A DNA stretch of 64,000 nucleotides from Actinomycetes bacterium (GTDB taxonomy: Bacteria > Actinomycetota > Acidimicrobiia > Acidimicrobiales > Palsa-688). The notes beneath the pieces are model-generated. The model searched no databases. It saw nothing but the letters and a program-made list of their open reading frames with translations, and was not told where the DNA came from. The stretch lies in NCBI GenBank assembly GCA_021808665.1, contig JAKBBA010000001.1, forward strand, positions 124,001-188,000. Reading direction: 5' to 3'. A program made the translations under genes and the position numbers. Within the stretch, counting starts at the first letter, position 1. Every line of letters starts with the position of its first letter. Positions 51,510 to 60,253 of the stretch are shown in pieces.

Positions 51510-52511
51510 TCACCGTCGCCGCCCGTCAGGGTCGGCAACCTTGACGGGCACGATCAACCCGAGAGCGTCGGGTTCCCACCACAGGTCCAGCCGGCTAGCA
51601 CGACCGATAGGCTCGCCGTCCACCTGGTATGGGAACGGCTCGGAGCCGGCAGCAACTGCGTAGAGCTCCTTGACATCCCTGACCAGCAAAGCCTTGCCCG
51701 AGTAACCTGGCAGAGTTCCTCGCCAAGGTGCCTTGGACGGTTCAGTCCTCTTTCGAAGGGTGCGAGCGGCAAGCATCGCAAGCAGAGGCGCTGATATCGA
51801 CGTGAGCTCGACCACCGATAACGGCGAGGTCAGATCGGTTCCCGGCGCGAGGTCGAACGCTCGGTCACCCACAAAAGTGTACGGGCTGGTGTTCATCACT
51901 ATTGCGAAGTACCCATTGTCCAGATCAGCCGTCCGCCCGCTCACATCTGTCATAGACAGCGAGAAGTGCGGATGGTGACGGTCGTAGCCTGTCGCCCAGG
52001 TGCGCAGGGCGCTGTAGGCAAAGAAGGTATGGCCCAGATAGCGCTTCAGGTGACTTCGCCGCTCGACCTGCTCCACCACAGCCGCGTCGAACCCGAGCCC
52101 GCAGTGGAACAGGAACCTCCTCCCACCTGCGTTGCCGACACCGACCCGTTCGACCCCTCCGCCAGGCGAGGCCATCGCAGCAAGTAGTTCAGCGGTCGCT
52201 TCTATCGGGTCGTTGGTCATACCTATCGTCCGAGCAAAGACGTTTGTCGAGCCCCCGGGAAGAACACCGAGCGCTGTCAAGGAGCCGGCGAGGCCGTTCG
52301 CCGCTTCATTGACCGTCCCGTCCCCACCAAGCACTACCACGGCGTCCATCCCCTTGGAGACGGCACTTTGGGCCAACGTCGCTGCATGACCAGGTCGACT
52401 GGTCTCGGCGACGGTCACCTGGTGGTCGGCAGCAAGCGATTTGTGTATCACGACGCGGGCCCGCAGCGTGACAGAGGAAGCGGACTCGTTCACTAGGAGG
52501 AGGATCCTCAA
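51510..52511 (-). CDS. Diacylglycerol/sphingosine-kinase-family lipid kinase
   Basis: 333 residues of the DagK/LCB5 fold: GGDGTVNEAANGL (about 62-74) is the nucleotide-binding loop, GVLPGGSTNVFARTIG the next, and HCGLGFDAAVVEQVERR later. ATP-dependent phosphorylation of a lipid is expected; its neighbour set (WhiB1, PdtaS) contains a similar kinase in mycobacteria. The start ATG overlaps the SigF-like stop by four bases, so it belongs to the sigma operon. The promoter of whiB1 lies beyond its 3' end. Confidence 0.88.
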   Translation of the reverse strand: MRILLLVNESASSVTLRARVVIHKSLAADHQVTVAETSRPGHAATLAQSAVSKGMDAVVVLGGDGTVNEAANGLAGSLTALGVLPGGSTNVFARTIGMTNDPIEATAELLAAMASPGGGVERVGVGNAGGRRFLFHCGLGFDAAVVEQVERRSHLKRYLGHTFFAYSALRTWATGYDRHHPHFSLSMTDVSGRTADLDNGYFAIVMNTSPYTFVGDRAFDLAPGTDLTSPLSVVELTSISAPLLAMLAARTLRKRTEPSKAPWRGTLPGYSGKALLVRDVKELYAVAAGSEPFPYQVDGEPIGRASRLDLWWEPDALGLIVPVKVADPDGRRR

Positions 52512-53296
52512 GTAGCTTCAGCACCAGTGCTGTCAGGGCCAGCGCCGCCGCCAGGACGGCCCTCTGACCGCACGAAGGCCCGCATGGTCGCGACGCTCTT
52601 CGACAACAACCTCGACACCTGCATCTGGGAGATACCTAGATCCCTGGCTATCTCAGATTGTGTCATACCCCCAAAGAAACGCCTTTCGACAACCTTGCGG
52701 GACACCTCTGGAAGCTTCGCCAGAAAAGCGTCTACGGCTATGCGGTCGTCCACGACGTCGTATCCGCTCTCGGACATCCCGAGGCGGTCGTAGCCCGATC
52801 CACCATGTTCGGCGTCGGGATTTCCGTCTAGCGACGCGAACCTGTAGGCCTGGCCGGCTTCGAGGGCCTCGAGCACCTCCTCCTCTGACGCTCCCACCTC
52901 CTGAGCCAACTCGCCCACTGTCGGCGAGCGGCCCAAGCGCTGGCCAAGAAGGTCCACGCTGGCTCCGAGACTGGCGTAGAGCTCCTGCATCCTGCGAGGC
53001 GCCCTTACAGCCCAGCCAAGGTCACGCAAGTGGCGCTTTAGCTCTCCGACGATCGTCGTGGTAGCAAAAGTCGAGAACGCGACTCCTCTGGTTACGTCGA
53101 AGCGTTCTATCGCCTTGAGCAGTCCGAGGGACGCGACCTGCACCAGGTCGTCGAGCGGCTGGCCGCGATTCGCGAAGCGTCGGGCAAGGTACGCAGCAAG
53201 TCCAAGGTGAGCCTCGACAAGCTTGTCGCGCACGGCTACGTCACCCGAGCTCGCGTACAGCGTGAACAGCTCGGCGGTTGTGGGGTCTTCAGGCAC
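52508..53296 (-). CDS. SigF/SigB-type general stress RNA polymerase sigma factor
   Basis: 262 residues with sigma-70 regions 2, 3 and 4: HLGLAAYLARRFANRGQPLDDLVQVASLGLLKAIERFD, region 3 (PRRMQELYASLG), and region 4 (MTQSEIARDLGISQMQVSRLLSKSVATMR), in the SigF/SigB group. It is read after an overlapping anti-sigma factor gene and before the lipid kinase. Activity is probably controlled by partner switching, although no anti-anti-sigma gene is present nearby. Confidence 0.9.
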   Translation of the reverse strand: MPEDPTTAELFTLYASSGDVAVRDKLVEAHLGLAAYLARRFANRGQPLDDLVQVASLGLLKAIERFDVTRGVAFSTFATTTIVGELKRHLRDLGWAVRAPRRMQELYASLGASVDLLGQRLGRSPTVGELAQEVGASEEEVLEALEAGQAYRFASLDGNPDAEHGGSGYDRLGMSESGYDVVDDRIAVDAFLAKLPEVSRKVVERRFFGGMTQSEIARDLGISQMQVSRLLSKSVATMRAFVRSEGRPGGGAGPDSTGAEAT

Positions 53297-53681
53297 TCGC
53301 AGCTCGATCGGGGTGTCGCTTTACCAGCCTGAACTCGACGTGGCGTGCCGTAACTTTCACGTCATGCTCGTCGGCCACGGCAGCCAGCACGAGGCGCGAC
53401 AGCTCGTTGATTCCGGGGGCTGCACCAGGGTCGGAGAAGGTGCCGGTTCCCTCGACGACAATCACCTGAGGAGCGACCCTGAATGTGATCTCCACGGTCC
53501 CGTCGCGCTCTCGGCCTCCAAGAGCAGCGAAGCAGATCTCGTCCACACCAAGGCGGATGTCCTCGACTTCGTCGTAAACGAAGCCGAACCTGACCGCCAG
53601 GCCAGCGGCCGTCACGCGGGCAAGGCGGAGAAACTCCGGTCGAGCGGGAACTACGAGACGTACTACATCGGCATCTGGCAC
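53289..53681 (-). CDS. RsbW/UsfX-type anti-sigma factor
   Basis: 130 residues with a GHKL ATPase fold (RLVVPARPEFLRLARVTAAGLAVRFGF; EDIRLGVDEICFAAL; VEGTGTFSDPG). The N-box Glu is present but the usual Asn four residues on is Ala, a change also seen in actinobacterial UsfX-like proteins, so kinase activity is uncertain. GTG 53681 is chosen because AAGGA precedes it; the longer frame goes to 53732. It overlaps the sigma gene by 8 bases and is expected to bind that sigma factor. Confidence 0.8.
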   Translation of the reverse strand: MPDADVVRLVVPARPEFLRLARVTAAGLAVRFGFVYDEVEDIRLGVDEICFAALGGRERDGTVEITFRVAPQVIVVEGTGTFSDPGAAPGINELSRLVLAAVADEHDVKVTARHVEFRLVKRHPDRAASA

Positions 53682-53763
53682 TATCCTTCGGAACGTACCA
53701 CCCAGGCGGACCACTGGCGCGCCCTTGCGCAAGTGGCGCCGAGTCAGCCGCTTCTAGAAAGAT

Positions 53764-54549
53764 ATGCTCATGAAAGTTGTCGTCTGCGTAAAACAGATAC
53801 CCGACCCGGCCGGGGACCTCCGCCTGGACCCGGCCTCGCACAATCTGGTTCGGGACGGAAAGCTGATCCTCGACGAGTCGGATTCCTACGGGGTCGAGAT
53901 GGGCCTCCAACTCGCCGAGCAGGCAGGTGGGGGTGAAGTCACGCTGGTCTCGATGGCACCGCACTCCGAGACCAGCGGCCTGCGCACGGCTCTGGCGATG
54001 GGTGCCGCCGGCGCTATCCTGGTAAGTGATCCCGTTCTGGAAGGCACAGATGCTCTGGGCACTGCGAAAGTTCTCGCTGCGGCCATAAAGCGCGCTCAGC
54101 CCGACCTCGTCCTTGCGGCCACCGAGTCCAGCGACGGCTATACCGGCACCGTGCCTGTCCAAATCGCCGAGCTACTAGGGTTGCCATCGGTCACCTTCTC
54201 CAAGAAGGTGACCGTCGACGGGGACAAAGTCCTAGTAGAACGCCAAACCGAGCAGGGCTACGACGAGGTGGAAGTGCCACTCCCAGCGCTGGTGACTGTC
54301 ACTGCAGGCGTCGTAGAACCCCGGTATCCGTCTTTCAAAGGGATAATGGCCGCCAAGTCCAAGCCTGTCGAAGAGTTGAAAGTCGCCGACTTGGGCCTAG
54401 ATCCCGCCACTCTCGGGGCCGGTGGATCCCGCCAGCAAGTCGTGTCGGTAGTCCCTGCCGAGGCTCGGGCTGCGGGCGAGATTGTCACCGACGACGGTGA
54501 GGGTTTCCAACAGGTGCTCGCGTACCTCGAACGCATCAAAGTAATTTGA
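53764..54549 (+). CDS. etfB: Electron transfer flavoprotein beta subunit
   Basis: 261 residues: MKVVVCVKQIPDP, LDESDSYGVEMGLQLAE, LAATESSDGYTGTVPVQIAELLGLP and KGIMAAKSKP are the ETF-beta signature. With EtfA it takes electrons from acyl-CoA dehydrogenases and passes them to the quinone pool. ATG 53770 (MKVVV) may be the real start, as AGAAAG precedes both. The a subunit gene follows after 18 bases. The thiolase at the left of the window fits the same beta-oxidation theme. Confidence 0.94.
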   Translation: MLMKVVVCVKQIPDPAGDLRLDPASHNLVRDGKLILDESDSYGVEMGLQLAEQAGGGEVTLVSMAPHSETSGLRTALAMGAAGAILVSDPVLEGTDALGTAKVLAAAIKRAQPDLVLAATESSDGYTGTVPVQIAELLGLPSVTFSKKVTVDGDKVLVERQTEQGYDEVEVPLPALVTVTAGVVEPRYPSFKGIMAAKSKPVEELKVADLGLDPATLGAGGSRQQVVSVVPAEARAAGEIVTDDGEGFQQVLAYLERIKVI

Positions 54550-54567
54550 GCAAAGGAAGATAGCTAA

Positions 54568-55536
54568 ATGTCACTAGGTACTATATGGGTGGTTGTCGAC
54601 AGGGTCGGCGACAAAGTTGCTTCCGTCTCGTTGGAGTTGCTGAGCAAAGCCCGTGAGCTCGCAAGTAGCGTCGAGGCTGTCACGTGGGGAGATCCCTCTT
54701 CGATAGCGACCGAAGTAGGCGCTCATGGGGCCTCTAGCCTTCACGCCGTCTTGGACTTGGCCGGCGGCCTTCCGGGGCCGGCCGTAGCTGCGGCTGTGTC
54801 GGCTAAGGTGCAGTCGGGATCCACCCCTAACGCTATTCTCGTTCCTCAAACCTACAACGGCCGCGACATCGCTGGACGCCTTTCCGCCCGCCTCGACCGA
54901 CCGGTGCTCACCAACATCGTTGGCCTGGAGGACAGCGACGACGGACTGGTCAGCGAGCACGCTATCTTTGGGGGATCCGAAGTCCTAAGGGCCCGCTTCA
55001 CCGACGCAGGCCCGGGGATCTTCGTGGTGCGTGCCAAGTCATTCCCAGCCGAGCCTTCGGGTAGCGGACCCGCTGCGACGGACGCATGGGAAGCCCCTGA
55101 GCTAGGCGCCACTGGGACTGCGAAAGTACTCTCGTCCCATGCAGAGCAAAGCGAAGGCCCGAAGCTCGACGAGGCGCCGGTAGTCGTTTCGGGGGGGAGG
55201 GGCCTAGGAGATGCCGGCAGCTACCAGCTGATCGAAGACCTAGCAAAGCTTCTCAAAGGAGCAGCGGGGGCTTCGCGAGCGATCGTCGACGCCGGTTGGG
55301 TCCCCTATTCGCATCAGGTAGGACAGACGGGAAAGACCGTCAAACCCAACGTCTACATCGCCTGCGGTATCTCCGGAGCGACCCAGCACATGGTCGGGAT
55401 GAAGGGCTCCAAGAACATCATTGCGATCAACAAGGACCAGGAGGCGCCGATCTTCTCGATCGCCGACCTGGGTATTGTCGGAGACGTCAAGAAGGTTCTC
55501 CCGCAGCTGATCGAGGCTCTCGAAAAGCGGGCTTGA
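54568..55536 (+). CDS. etfA: Electron transfer flavoprotein alpha subunit
   Basis: 322 residues. The N-terminal half is variable; the C-terminal FAD domain is conserved: [87 protein letters not shown] and ADLGIVGD. Holds the FAD of the EtfAB dimer. AAAGGA precedes the ATG. It is the second gene of the etfBA operon; the next gene is convergent. Confidence 0.95.
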   Translation: MSLGTIWVVVDRVGDKVASVSLELLSKARELASSVEAVTWGDPSSIATEVGAHGASSLHAVLDLAGGLPGPAVAAAVSAKVQSGSTPNAILVPQTYNGRDIAGRLSARLDRPVLTNIVGLEDSDDGLVSEHAIFGGSEVLRARFTDAGPGIFVVRAKSFPAEPSGSGPAATDAWEAPELGATGTAKVLSSHAEQSEGPKLDEAPVVVSGGRGLGDAGSYQLIEDLAKLLKGAAGASRAIVDAGWVPYSHQVGQTGKTVKPNVYIACGISGATQHMVGMKGSKNIIAINKDQEAPIFSIADLGIVGDVKKVLPQLIEALEKRA

Positions 55537-55581
55537 ACTTCCGATCTGGCCACTGTGTCAGCCCCTACTCAAGGCTTGCCT

Positions 55582-56310
55582 CTACACGAGCGGCCACGGG
55601 TAGGGGTGACTCGTGGTTGGATAAGGGAACCGTCCCTGCGATAGAAGGTCGGTGAGACGCTGCCGCAGTGCTGTACGCTCACCGGGGCGAAGAAGCCGTG
55701 CCAGGCGCTGATCTAAGTCTTCCGAGTTCAACATCGCTAGATCCGCGACGTCCTCATCATCTAGCGGTTCCCCCGCAAAATCCCATATGACCGTCCGCAG
55801 CTTTGTTTCGCTGTGGAAGCACAGGCCGTGGTCGATGCCCCAGACGTGACCTGCCCGGTCGACCAGGCAGTGCCCGCTTTTACGGTCGGCGTTGTTGGCT
55901 ATCACGTCGAAGGCCGCCATCCGACGAAGGCTGCGCCGGTAGTCGTCAGCTTCGAGAAGCGTGAAATAGTGCTGCTCGAAGTCGGCGTCGACGAATAGCT
56001 GCAAGGACCCCGCCCCGAAAGGTGCGGTCTCGTCCACCTCGACGGTGACCGGAACCAGATCCCAACCTATGGCGGCCGATAGCTCGTAGGCCGCCACCTC
56101 CCTCCTGTAGAGGCCGCCGGGAAAGTCCCACAGGGGCCGCTCCGCCCGGGCTGGCTTGTAGATGGCTGTGACCTCACCGGCTGCCCCGTTGACGGTGACG
56201 AGGAAGGTACCGTTGCTGCTCCAGGGCATTCTCCCCTCCACTTCGATCGTCCCCGTGGAGAGCAAGGCCGCCACCCTTACGCTGGGTGGTGGCCGTTCGT
56301 CCGAGGGCAC
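55582..56310 (-). CDS. SCO1664-family PI3/4-kinase-like protein
   Basis: 242 residues of an actinobacterial family with remote kinase fold. The catalytic-loop-like FDVIANNADRKSGHC and metal-binding-like GIDHGLCFH segments recall phosphatidylinositol-type kinases. YKPARAERPLWDFP carries a Lys. It is part of a three-gene overlapping set: it begins 34 bases inside the DUF3090 gene (GTG 56274 would remove the overlap). I recall the same three in mycobacteria and streptomycetes, without assigned function. Substrate unknown. Confidence 0.82.
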   Translation of the reverse strand: MPSDERPPPSVRVAALLSTGTIEVEGRMPWSSNGTFLVTVNGAAGEVTAIYKPARAERPLWDFPGGLYRREVAAYELSAAIGWDLVPVTVEVDETAPFGAGSLQLFVDADFEQHYFTLLEADDYRRSLRRMAAFDVIANNADRKSGHCLVDRAGHVWGIDHGLCFHSETKLRTVIWDFAGEPLDDEDVADLAMLNSEDLDQRLARLLRPGERTALRQRLTDLLSQGRFPYPTTSHPYPWPLV

Positions 56311-56795
56311 GAGTGTCCTTCAGGGTTGATTGGACGGCCGCACAGGGGGCAAAGGGGCCTCCCGGACGTGACCAGGTCTGTGCCGGCGGCAACGAAAGCT
56401 GCGGCCTGCGCCCGCGACATTCCTATCGTCGCCAGCCCACGGTCGGGATCCGACTCGCCCGCGGCCACATCGGTGAGCTCCTCGGCGAGGAGCACTATCC
56501 GATCGGCGACGTTGTCGTAGCGCAACTGGATCGCCCCGACAGCCCACGCCACTTCGAAAGGCTCCCTTAACGTCCCGGCGCCAGATCCCTCAGAGTCGAG
56601 CCGAGATGTCTCGGGAAGGTCGGCCATCATGTCGGTGATAAAACCAGCCAGGGCGCCAACCTGGGTCTTCTCGACCTTCAAGGTGACGGTCTTGTCACCC
56701 TGGCCCGCTTGGACGTAGAACGTGCGGCTGCCGGGTTCGCCGACGACACCCACAGCGACCCAGTCGGCTTCGGGGAGGTCATAGGACCGGCTCAC
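56277..56795 (-). CDS. DUF3090-domain protein with C-terminal zinc-ribbon-like motif
   Basis: 172 residues of DUF3090: GEPGSRTFYVQAGQGDKTVTLKVEKTQVGAL and an FEVAWAVGAIQLRYDN strand. The tail has CPLCGRPINPEGHSC (CxxC...HxC), a possible zinc site. The function is not known. It overlaps the phosphomutase gene by 4 bases at its start and the SCO1664-like gene at its end, so all three are coupled. Confidence 0.88.
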   Translation of the reverse strand: MSRSYDLPEADWVAVGVVGEPGSRTFYVQAGQGDKTVTLKVEKTQVGALAGFITDMMADLPETSRLDSEGSGAGTLREPFEVAWAVGAIQLRYDNVADRIVLLAEELTDVAAGESDPDRGLATIGMSRAQAAAFVAAGTDLVTSGRPLCPLCGRPINPEGHSCPRTNGHHPA

Positions 56796-57562
56796 GACGC
56801 CACCAGGTCGTTCAGGTCAGCTGTTGCGTTGACTGCAAGCACGTTCGGCCCGCCGGGCCCATATGCTATGGCCGTCAGCGAGCACGGCGAGATGACGATC
56901 CTCTGGAAAAGGTCGAGGTGGGTTCCGAGCGCATCCGCCACTGCGGCTTTGATCGGGTCAGCGTGCGACACAAGGACCACTGCCCGACCCGGGTGGGCGG
57001 CCCTCAGGCGGGCCATGGTCGATGTCATCCTGGCCTGCATCTCGACGAAGGATTCGCCGCCCGGGAACCGGAAGCCACTCGGATACCGCTGGACCGTGGT
57101 CCACTCCGGAAGCTTCATCAGATCCTTGAGCTCGGACCCCGTCCAGTCACCGAAGTCGCATTCGACCAGGCCGCGCTCGACTACCACTTTGAGACCGAGC
57201 GCTTCTGCTATCGGAGCCGCGGTCTGACGGGTTCGTTCCAAAGGCGAGGCGTAAACAGCTGAAACGCCGCCGTCACGTTTCGCTGACCAGCCGGCGAGAC
57301 GCTCTGCGACCGTGGCCGCCTGAGACCGTCCGAGGTCGGAGAGGTTGAGACCCTTCGCTCGGCCCGGGAGTACCCTGCCCGTGCTGGGAGTGGACCCGTG
57401 CCTCACTAATACCAGCACGCTCGGGGATTGCTGGGACCTTGCACGGCTTTGCGCTGAGCTCTTGGGGATGGCCGGGCGCGGCGAAGAGCCTCGGGGGGAC
57501 GGCTCCCGACTCGGTTTGGACGTCGAGCGCGCCGAGCGGGCTGCGGGAACGGGCGTAGACAT
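56792..57562 (-). CDS. MSMEG_4193-family histidine phosphatase/phosphomutase
   Basis: 256 residues: a Ser/Pro/Arg-rich low-complexity N-terminus (about 48 residues) and a histidine phosphatase domain with LVRHGSTP, the catalytic His, then YASPLERTRQTAAP, VECDFGDWTG and the late VSHADPIKA. The family member of M. tuberculosis (Rv2135c) was reported as a phosphatase. A start at a later codon is possible, since the extension is not conserved. First gene of the triad with DUF3090 and the kinase-like protein: a kinase-phosphatase pair. Confidence 0.88.
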   Translation of the reverse strand: MSTPVPAARSARSTSKPSREPSPRGSSPRPAIPKSSAQSRARSQQSPSVLVLVRHGSTPSTGRVLPGRAKGLNLSDLGRSQAATVAERLAGWSAKRDGGVSAVYASPLERTRQTAAPIAEALGLKVVVERGLVECDFGDWTGSELKDLMKLPEWTTVQRYPSGFRFPGGESFVEMQARMTSTMARLRAAHPGRAVVLVSHADPIKAAVADALGTHLDLFQRIVISPCSLTAIAYGPGGPNVLAVNATADLNDLVAS

Positions 57563-57588
57563 ATCCCTGCCAACCTAGTGTCTGCGGG

Positions 57589-58269
57589 GTGGGTACCAAT
57601 CTCGACTTCGGGAGTCTCGGCGCGACAATCGAATCTTGCAGGCGGTGTCCCCGCCTCGTCGCATGGCGCGAGAAGGTAGCCGAGGAACGCAGAGCGTCTT
57701 TTAGCAGCGAGGAGTACTGGGGACGACCAGTTCGGGGTTTCGGAGATCCCCAAGCGGCGATCATGGTGGTCGGGCTCGCCCCGGCCGCCCACGGAGCCAA
57801 CCGAACCGGTCGTATCTTCACCGGGGACCGCTCGGGGGATTGGCTGTTCGCGTCGATGTACCGCTGCGGCCTGGCGAACCAGCCGGCGAGCACAAGGCGG
57901 GGGGACGGTCTAGAGCTCAATGGCGTATGGGTCACAGCCGCCGTGCGTTGTGCTCCCCCGGCGAACCGGCCGACACCGCAAGAGAGGGACAGTTGCGCTG
58001 GGTTCCTCGCCCAGGAGATGGCCCTGCTCGCCTCGCTCAAAGTCGTGGTGGCCCTTGGAGGTTTCGCCTACCAGGCAATCGGAAATCTTGCGGGCGTGGA
58101 ACGTCCCCGCCCGAGGTTCGGCCACGGGGTCCTAGCACGCACCGACAGCGGACTTAGCCTGCTGTGCTCCTACCATCCCAGCCAGCAGAACACTTTCACC
58201 GGAAGACTGACCGAAGCCATGCTTGACTCGGTGTTCACAGAGGCGTCTCGTCTGGTGTCGGCGCCTTGA
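57589..58269 (+). CDS. Family-5 (UDGb-type) Fe-S uracil-DNA glycosylase
   Basis: 226 residues. Two N-terminal Cys (Cys17, Cys20 in SCRRCPRL) and later Cys (RCAPPANR; DSCAGFL) give the four cluster ligands. Motif A is GLAPAAHGANRTGRIFTGDRSG, motif B SYHPSQQNTFTGRLT. It removes uracil and deaminated bases from DNA. GTG 57589 is the start. It faces the dGTPase gene downstream on the same strand, 50 bases on, both being nucleotide-hygiene functions. Confidence 0.9.
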   Translation: MGTNLDFGSLGATIESCRRCPRLVAWREKVAEERRASFSSEEYWGRPVRGFGDPQAAIMVVGLAPAAHGANRTGRIFTGDRSGDWLFASMYRCGLANQPASTRRGDGLELNGVWVTAAVRCAPPANRPTPQERDSCAGFLAQEMALLASLKVVVALGGFAYQAIGNLAGVERPRPRFGHGVLARTDSGLSLLCSYHPSQQNTFTGRLTEAMLDSVFTEASRLVSAP

Positions 58270-58319
58270 GCATAGGCCACCTGCGTCGATAGTCTCAGGC
58301 CGCCTGTAGCTTGTCGTAG

Positions 58320-59537
58320 GTGAGCGAAAATGACCTCAGCCTGGAGTCGGTAGCCCAGGGCCACCACGGCCTCTCTACCGAGAGGGAGCGGCGTTGGGTC
58401 TCAACGATGGAAGGCTACTCGGAGGACTCCTCGAAGGTACGCCAAGCTCACAGAGGAGCGAACAGGATCTCGATAGCTCCCGGCGCCTGCTTCGACAGGG
58501 AGGCGCGCGAAGCGCAGGAGGTGCTCGACTTGGCTACGGGCGCGACGCTGTCTGGGGGACCGGAACGTCGTCTGCGCGAGGAGGAGCCGGACCCGTTACG
58601 AACCCGCTTCGAACGCGACAGGGACCGGGTCTTGCATTCGCCGGCGTTCAGACGCCTCGCCGGTAAGACGCAGGTCTTCATATTCCCCGCAGACCACCAG
58701 CGGACACGGCTGACCCACGCTCTTGAGGTTGCCCAGTTAGCCACGGCTATATCACGGGCTTGCCGGCTCAATGTCCCTCTGACCGAAGCTATCGCCCTCG
58801 GCCACGACTGCGGGCACGGTCCGGGTGGCCACGCTTCCGAGGACGCTTTCAGCGTTTTCGTGGAGGGCTTCGACCACGCCGTATGGGGGGCGGACGTGAC
58901 GTCTGCCCCTCTGAACCTGTGCGCAGAGACCTTGGACGGGATACGAAACCACTCTTGGTCGCGTCCGGCTCCAAGCACTCCGGAGGGCCAGGTGGTAGGC
59001 CTAGCGGACCGCATCGCCTACTGCGCGCACGACCTAGAGGATGCTGCTTCCGCCGGCCTGGTCTCCTACGAGGACCTACCCGACGTCGTCTTGCAGCGGT
59101 GCGGACCGACCCGCTCGACCCAGCTGCACTCTTTCGTCACCGACGTCGTCGAGGTGATACAGCGCAGCGGCCTAGTCGGGCTGTCCGAACCCATGGGTGA
59201 AGCTCTCGCCTCAATGCGACAGTTCAATCACGAGCGTATTTACCTGACAGAGGCTTCGCAGCGCCAGGCCCGCTCGGTCGTCGCCATGCTGAGAGCCCTA
59301 GTGGAGCATTTCGTCGCTGTGCCGCACCACCTCCCTGCCGGCGGGCTCGCCCAAGCCCACCCCAGCTTATCGGGAGATCCCGATGCCGCCTTCCCTGACA
59401 TGGTCGACTACGGCGATGTCGTCACCACAGCAGTCGGATGGGTTGGCGGTATGACGGACCGATACGCTTGTCGCTGTGCCCTCGAAATGCTTGGCTGGGA
59501 CCGCTCGCAGCTTCCCAAGGGTTACGACGTCGGCTGA
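58320..59537 (+). CDS. dgt: Deoxyguanosinetriphosphate triphosphohydrolase-like HD protein
   Basis: 405 residues with the HD-domain metal set: LTHALEVAQ (His133), GHDCGHGP (His162, Asp163) and a later LADRIAYCAHDLED. The FRRLAGKTQVF motif and DPLRTRFERDRDRVLHS match dGTPases. It breaks dGTP into deoxyguanosine and triphosphate, keeping dNTP pools balanced. GTG 58320 gives a polar 30-residue extension; ATG 58407 could be the real start. The 3' end overlaps the convergent cytochrome b by 16 bases. Confidence 0.92.
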   Translation: MSENDLSLESVAQGHHGLSTERERRWVSTMEGYSEDSSKVRQAHRGANRISIAPGACFDREAREAQEVLDLATGATLSGGPERRLREEEPDPLRTRFERDRDRVLHSPAFRRLAGKTQVFIFPADHQRTRLTHALEVAQLATAISRACRLNVPLTEAIALGHDCGHGPGGHASEDAFSVFVEGFDHAVWGADVTSAPLNLCAETLDGIRNHSWSRPAPSTPEGQVVGLADRIAYCAHDLEDAASAGLVSYEDLPDVVLQRCGPTRSTQLHSFVTDVVEVIQRSGLVGLSEPMGEALASMRQFNHERIYLTEASQRQARSVVAMLRALVEHFVAVPHHLPAGGLAQAHPSLSGDPDAAFPDMVDYGDVVTTAVGWVGGMTDRYACRCALEMLGWDRSQLPKGYDVG

Positions 59538-60253
59538 GCCGGACCCGGGACGTACTGCGAGTCACCAGGTCTATTAGGAGCGTCGCATGGAGCTCCGAGC
59601 GGGCCGTCGATGCCGTCCAGCCACGCCGGGGCGTTGGACCTTGCCCATTCGCGGCTCACCCAACCGGTGCGCATCGAAGCGAACGCCTCGGGGTGACGCA
59701 GGGCCATTCCCACGTGGCCGACCACCACTGCGACCATCGCGAACGCCACCCAGTCATGCACGAAGGTGGCGCCGGTCCGCCACGACAGCGGCCACGGGCT
59801 GTAGAAGCGCATTACCAGCCCGGTCAGCAGCATCACGAGTCCCGCTCCCGCTGTCCACGCTGCGTTCAGCTTCTGCCCGGCGTTGAACTTGCCCACGGAG
59901 ATGCCCGCCTTGGACAGACCGGCCGCCTTGCGGCCCCCGAACCTTGCTGCCAGCCAGGCTCGGTCTGCTGCGATCCAACGGTTGAAGCGCCTGAAGTCGA
60001 CCCGCAGGCGCTTACCCCATGGTCCGGCCAGTCCGACTACCACAGGGGCAGCGAGAGCGATCCCGGCGTAGACGTGGATCTGCTCGACTAACTGACGTCT
60101 CCCGAAGACGGCTCCGACGGGCTGAAGGTACAGTGCTGCGCCGGTCAACGCTAAGACGGCGAACAAACCCGCTGTAGTCCAGTGGACCAACCTTTCGACA
60201 CGGTCGAAGCGCTGAATTCGACTCGGCGCCTGACCCGCTAGGTCAGTAGCCAT
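59522..60253 (-). CDS. Cytochrome b561/FdnI-type membrane subunit
   Basis: 243 residues, four transmembrane helices with haem-ligand-type His in LVHWTTAGL, QIHVYAGIAL, FVHDWVAF and VVGHVGM. It resembles the gamma subunit of formate dehydrogenases and the haem partner of YedY/MsrP-like enzymes. ATG 60253 is chosen because it overlaps the oxidoreductase stop by 11 bases; the frame to 60541 lies inside it. It is expected to pass electrons between the quinone pool and the Moco protein. Confidence 0.85.
   Translation of the reverse strand: MATDLAGQAPSRIQRFDRVERLVHWTTAGLFAVLALTGAALYLQPVGAVFGRRQLVEQIHVYAGIALAAPVVVGLAGPWGKRLRVDFRRFNRWIAADRAWLAARFGGRKAAGLSKAGISVGKFNAGQKLNAAWTAGAGLVMLLTGLVMRFYSPWPLSWRTGATFVHDWVAFAMVAVVVGHVGMALRHPEAFASMRTGWVSREWARSNAPAWLDGIDGPLGAPCDAPNRPGDSQYVPGPAQPTS

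Noticed and set aside
52660..53064. Plus-strand frame opposite the SigF-like gene
   Set aside because: Arg/Pro-rich shadow translation; the sigma factor on the minus strand has all regions intact.
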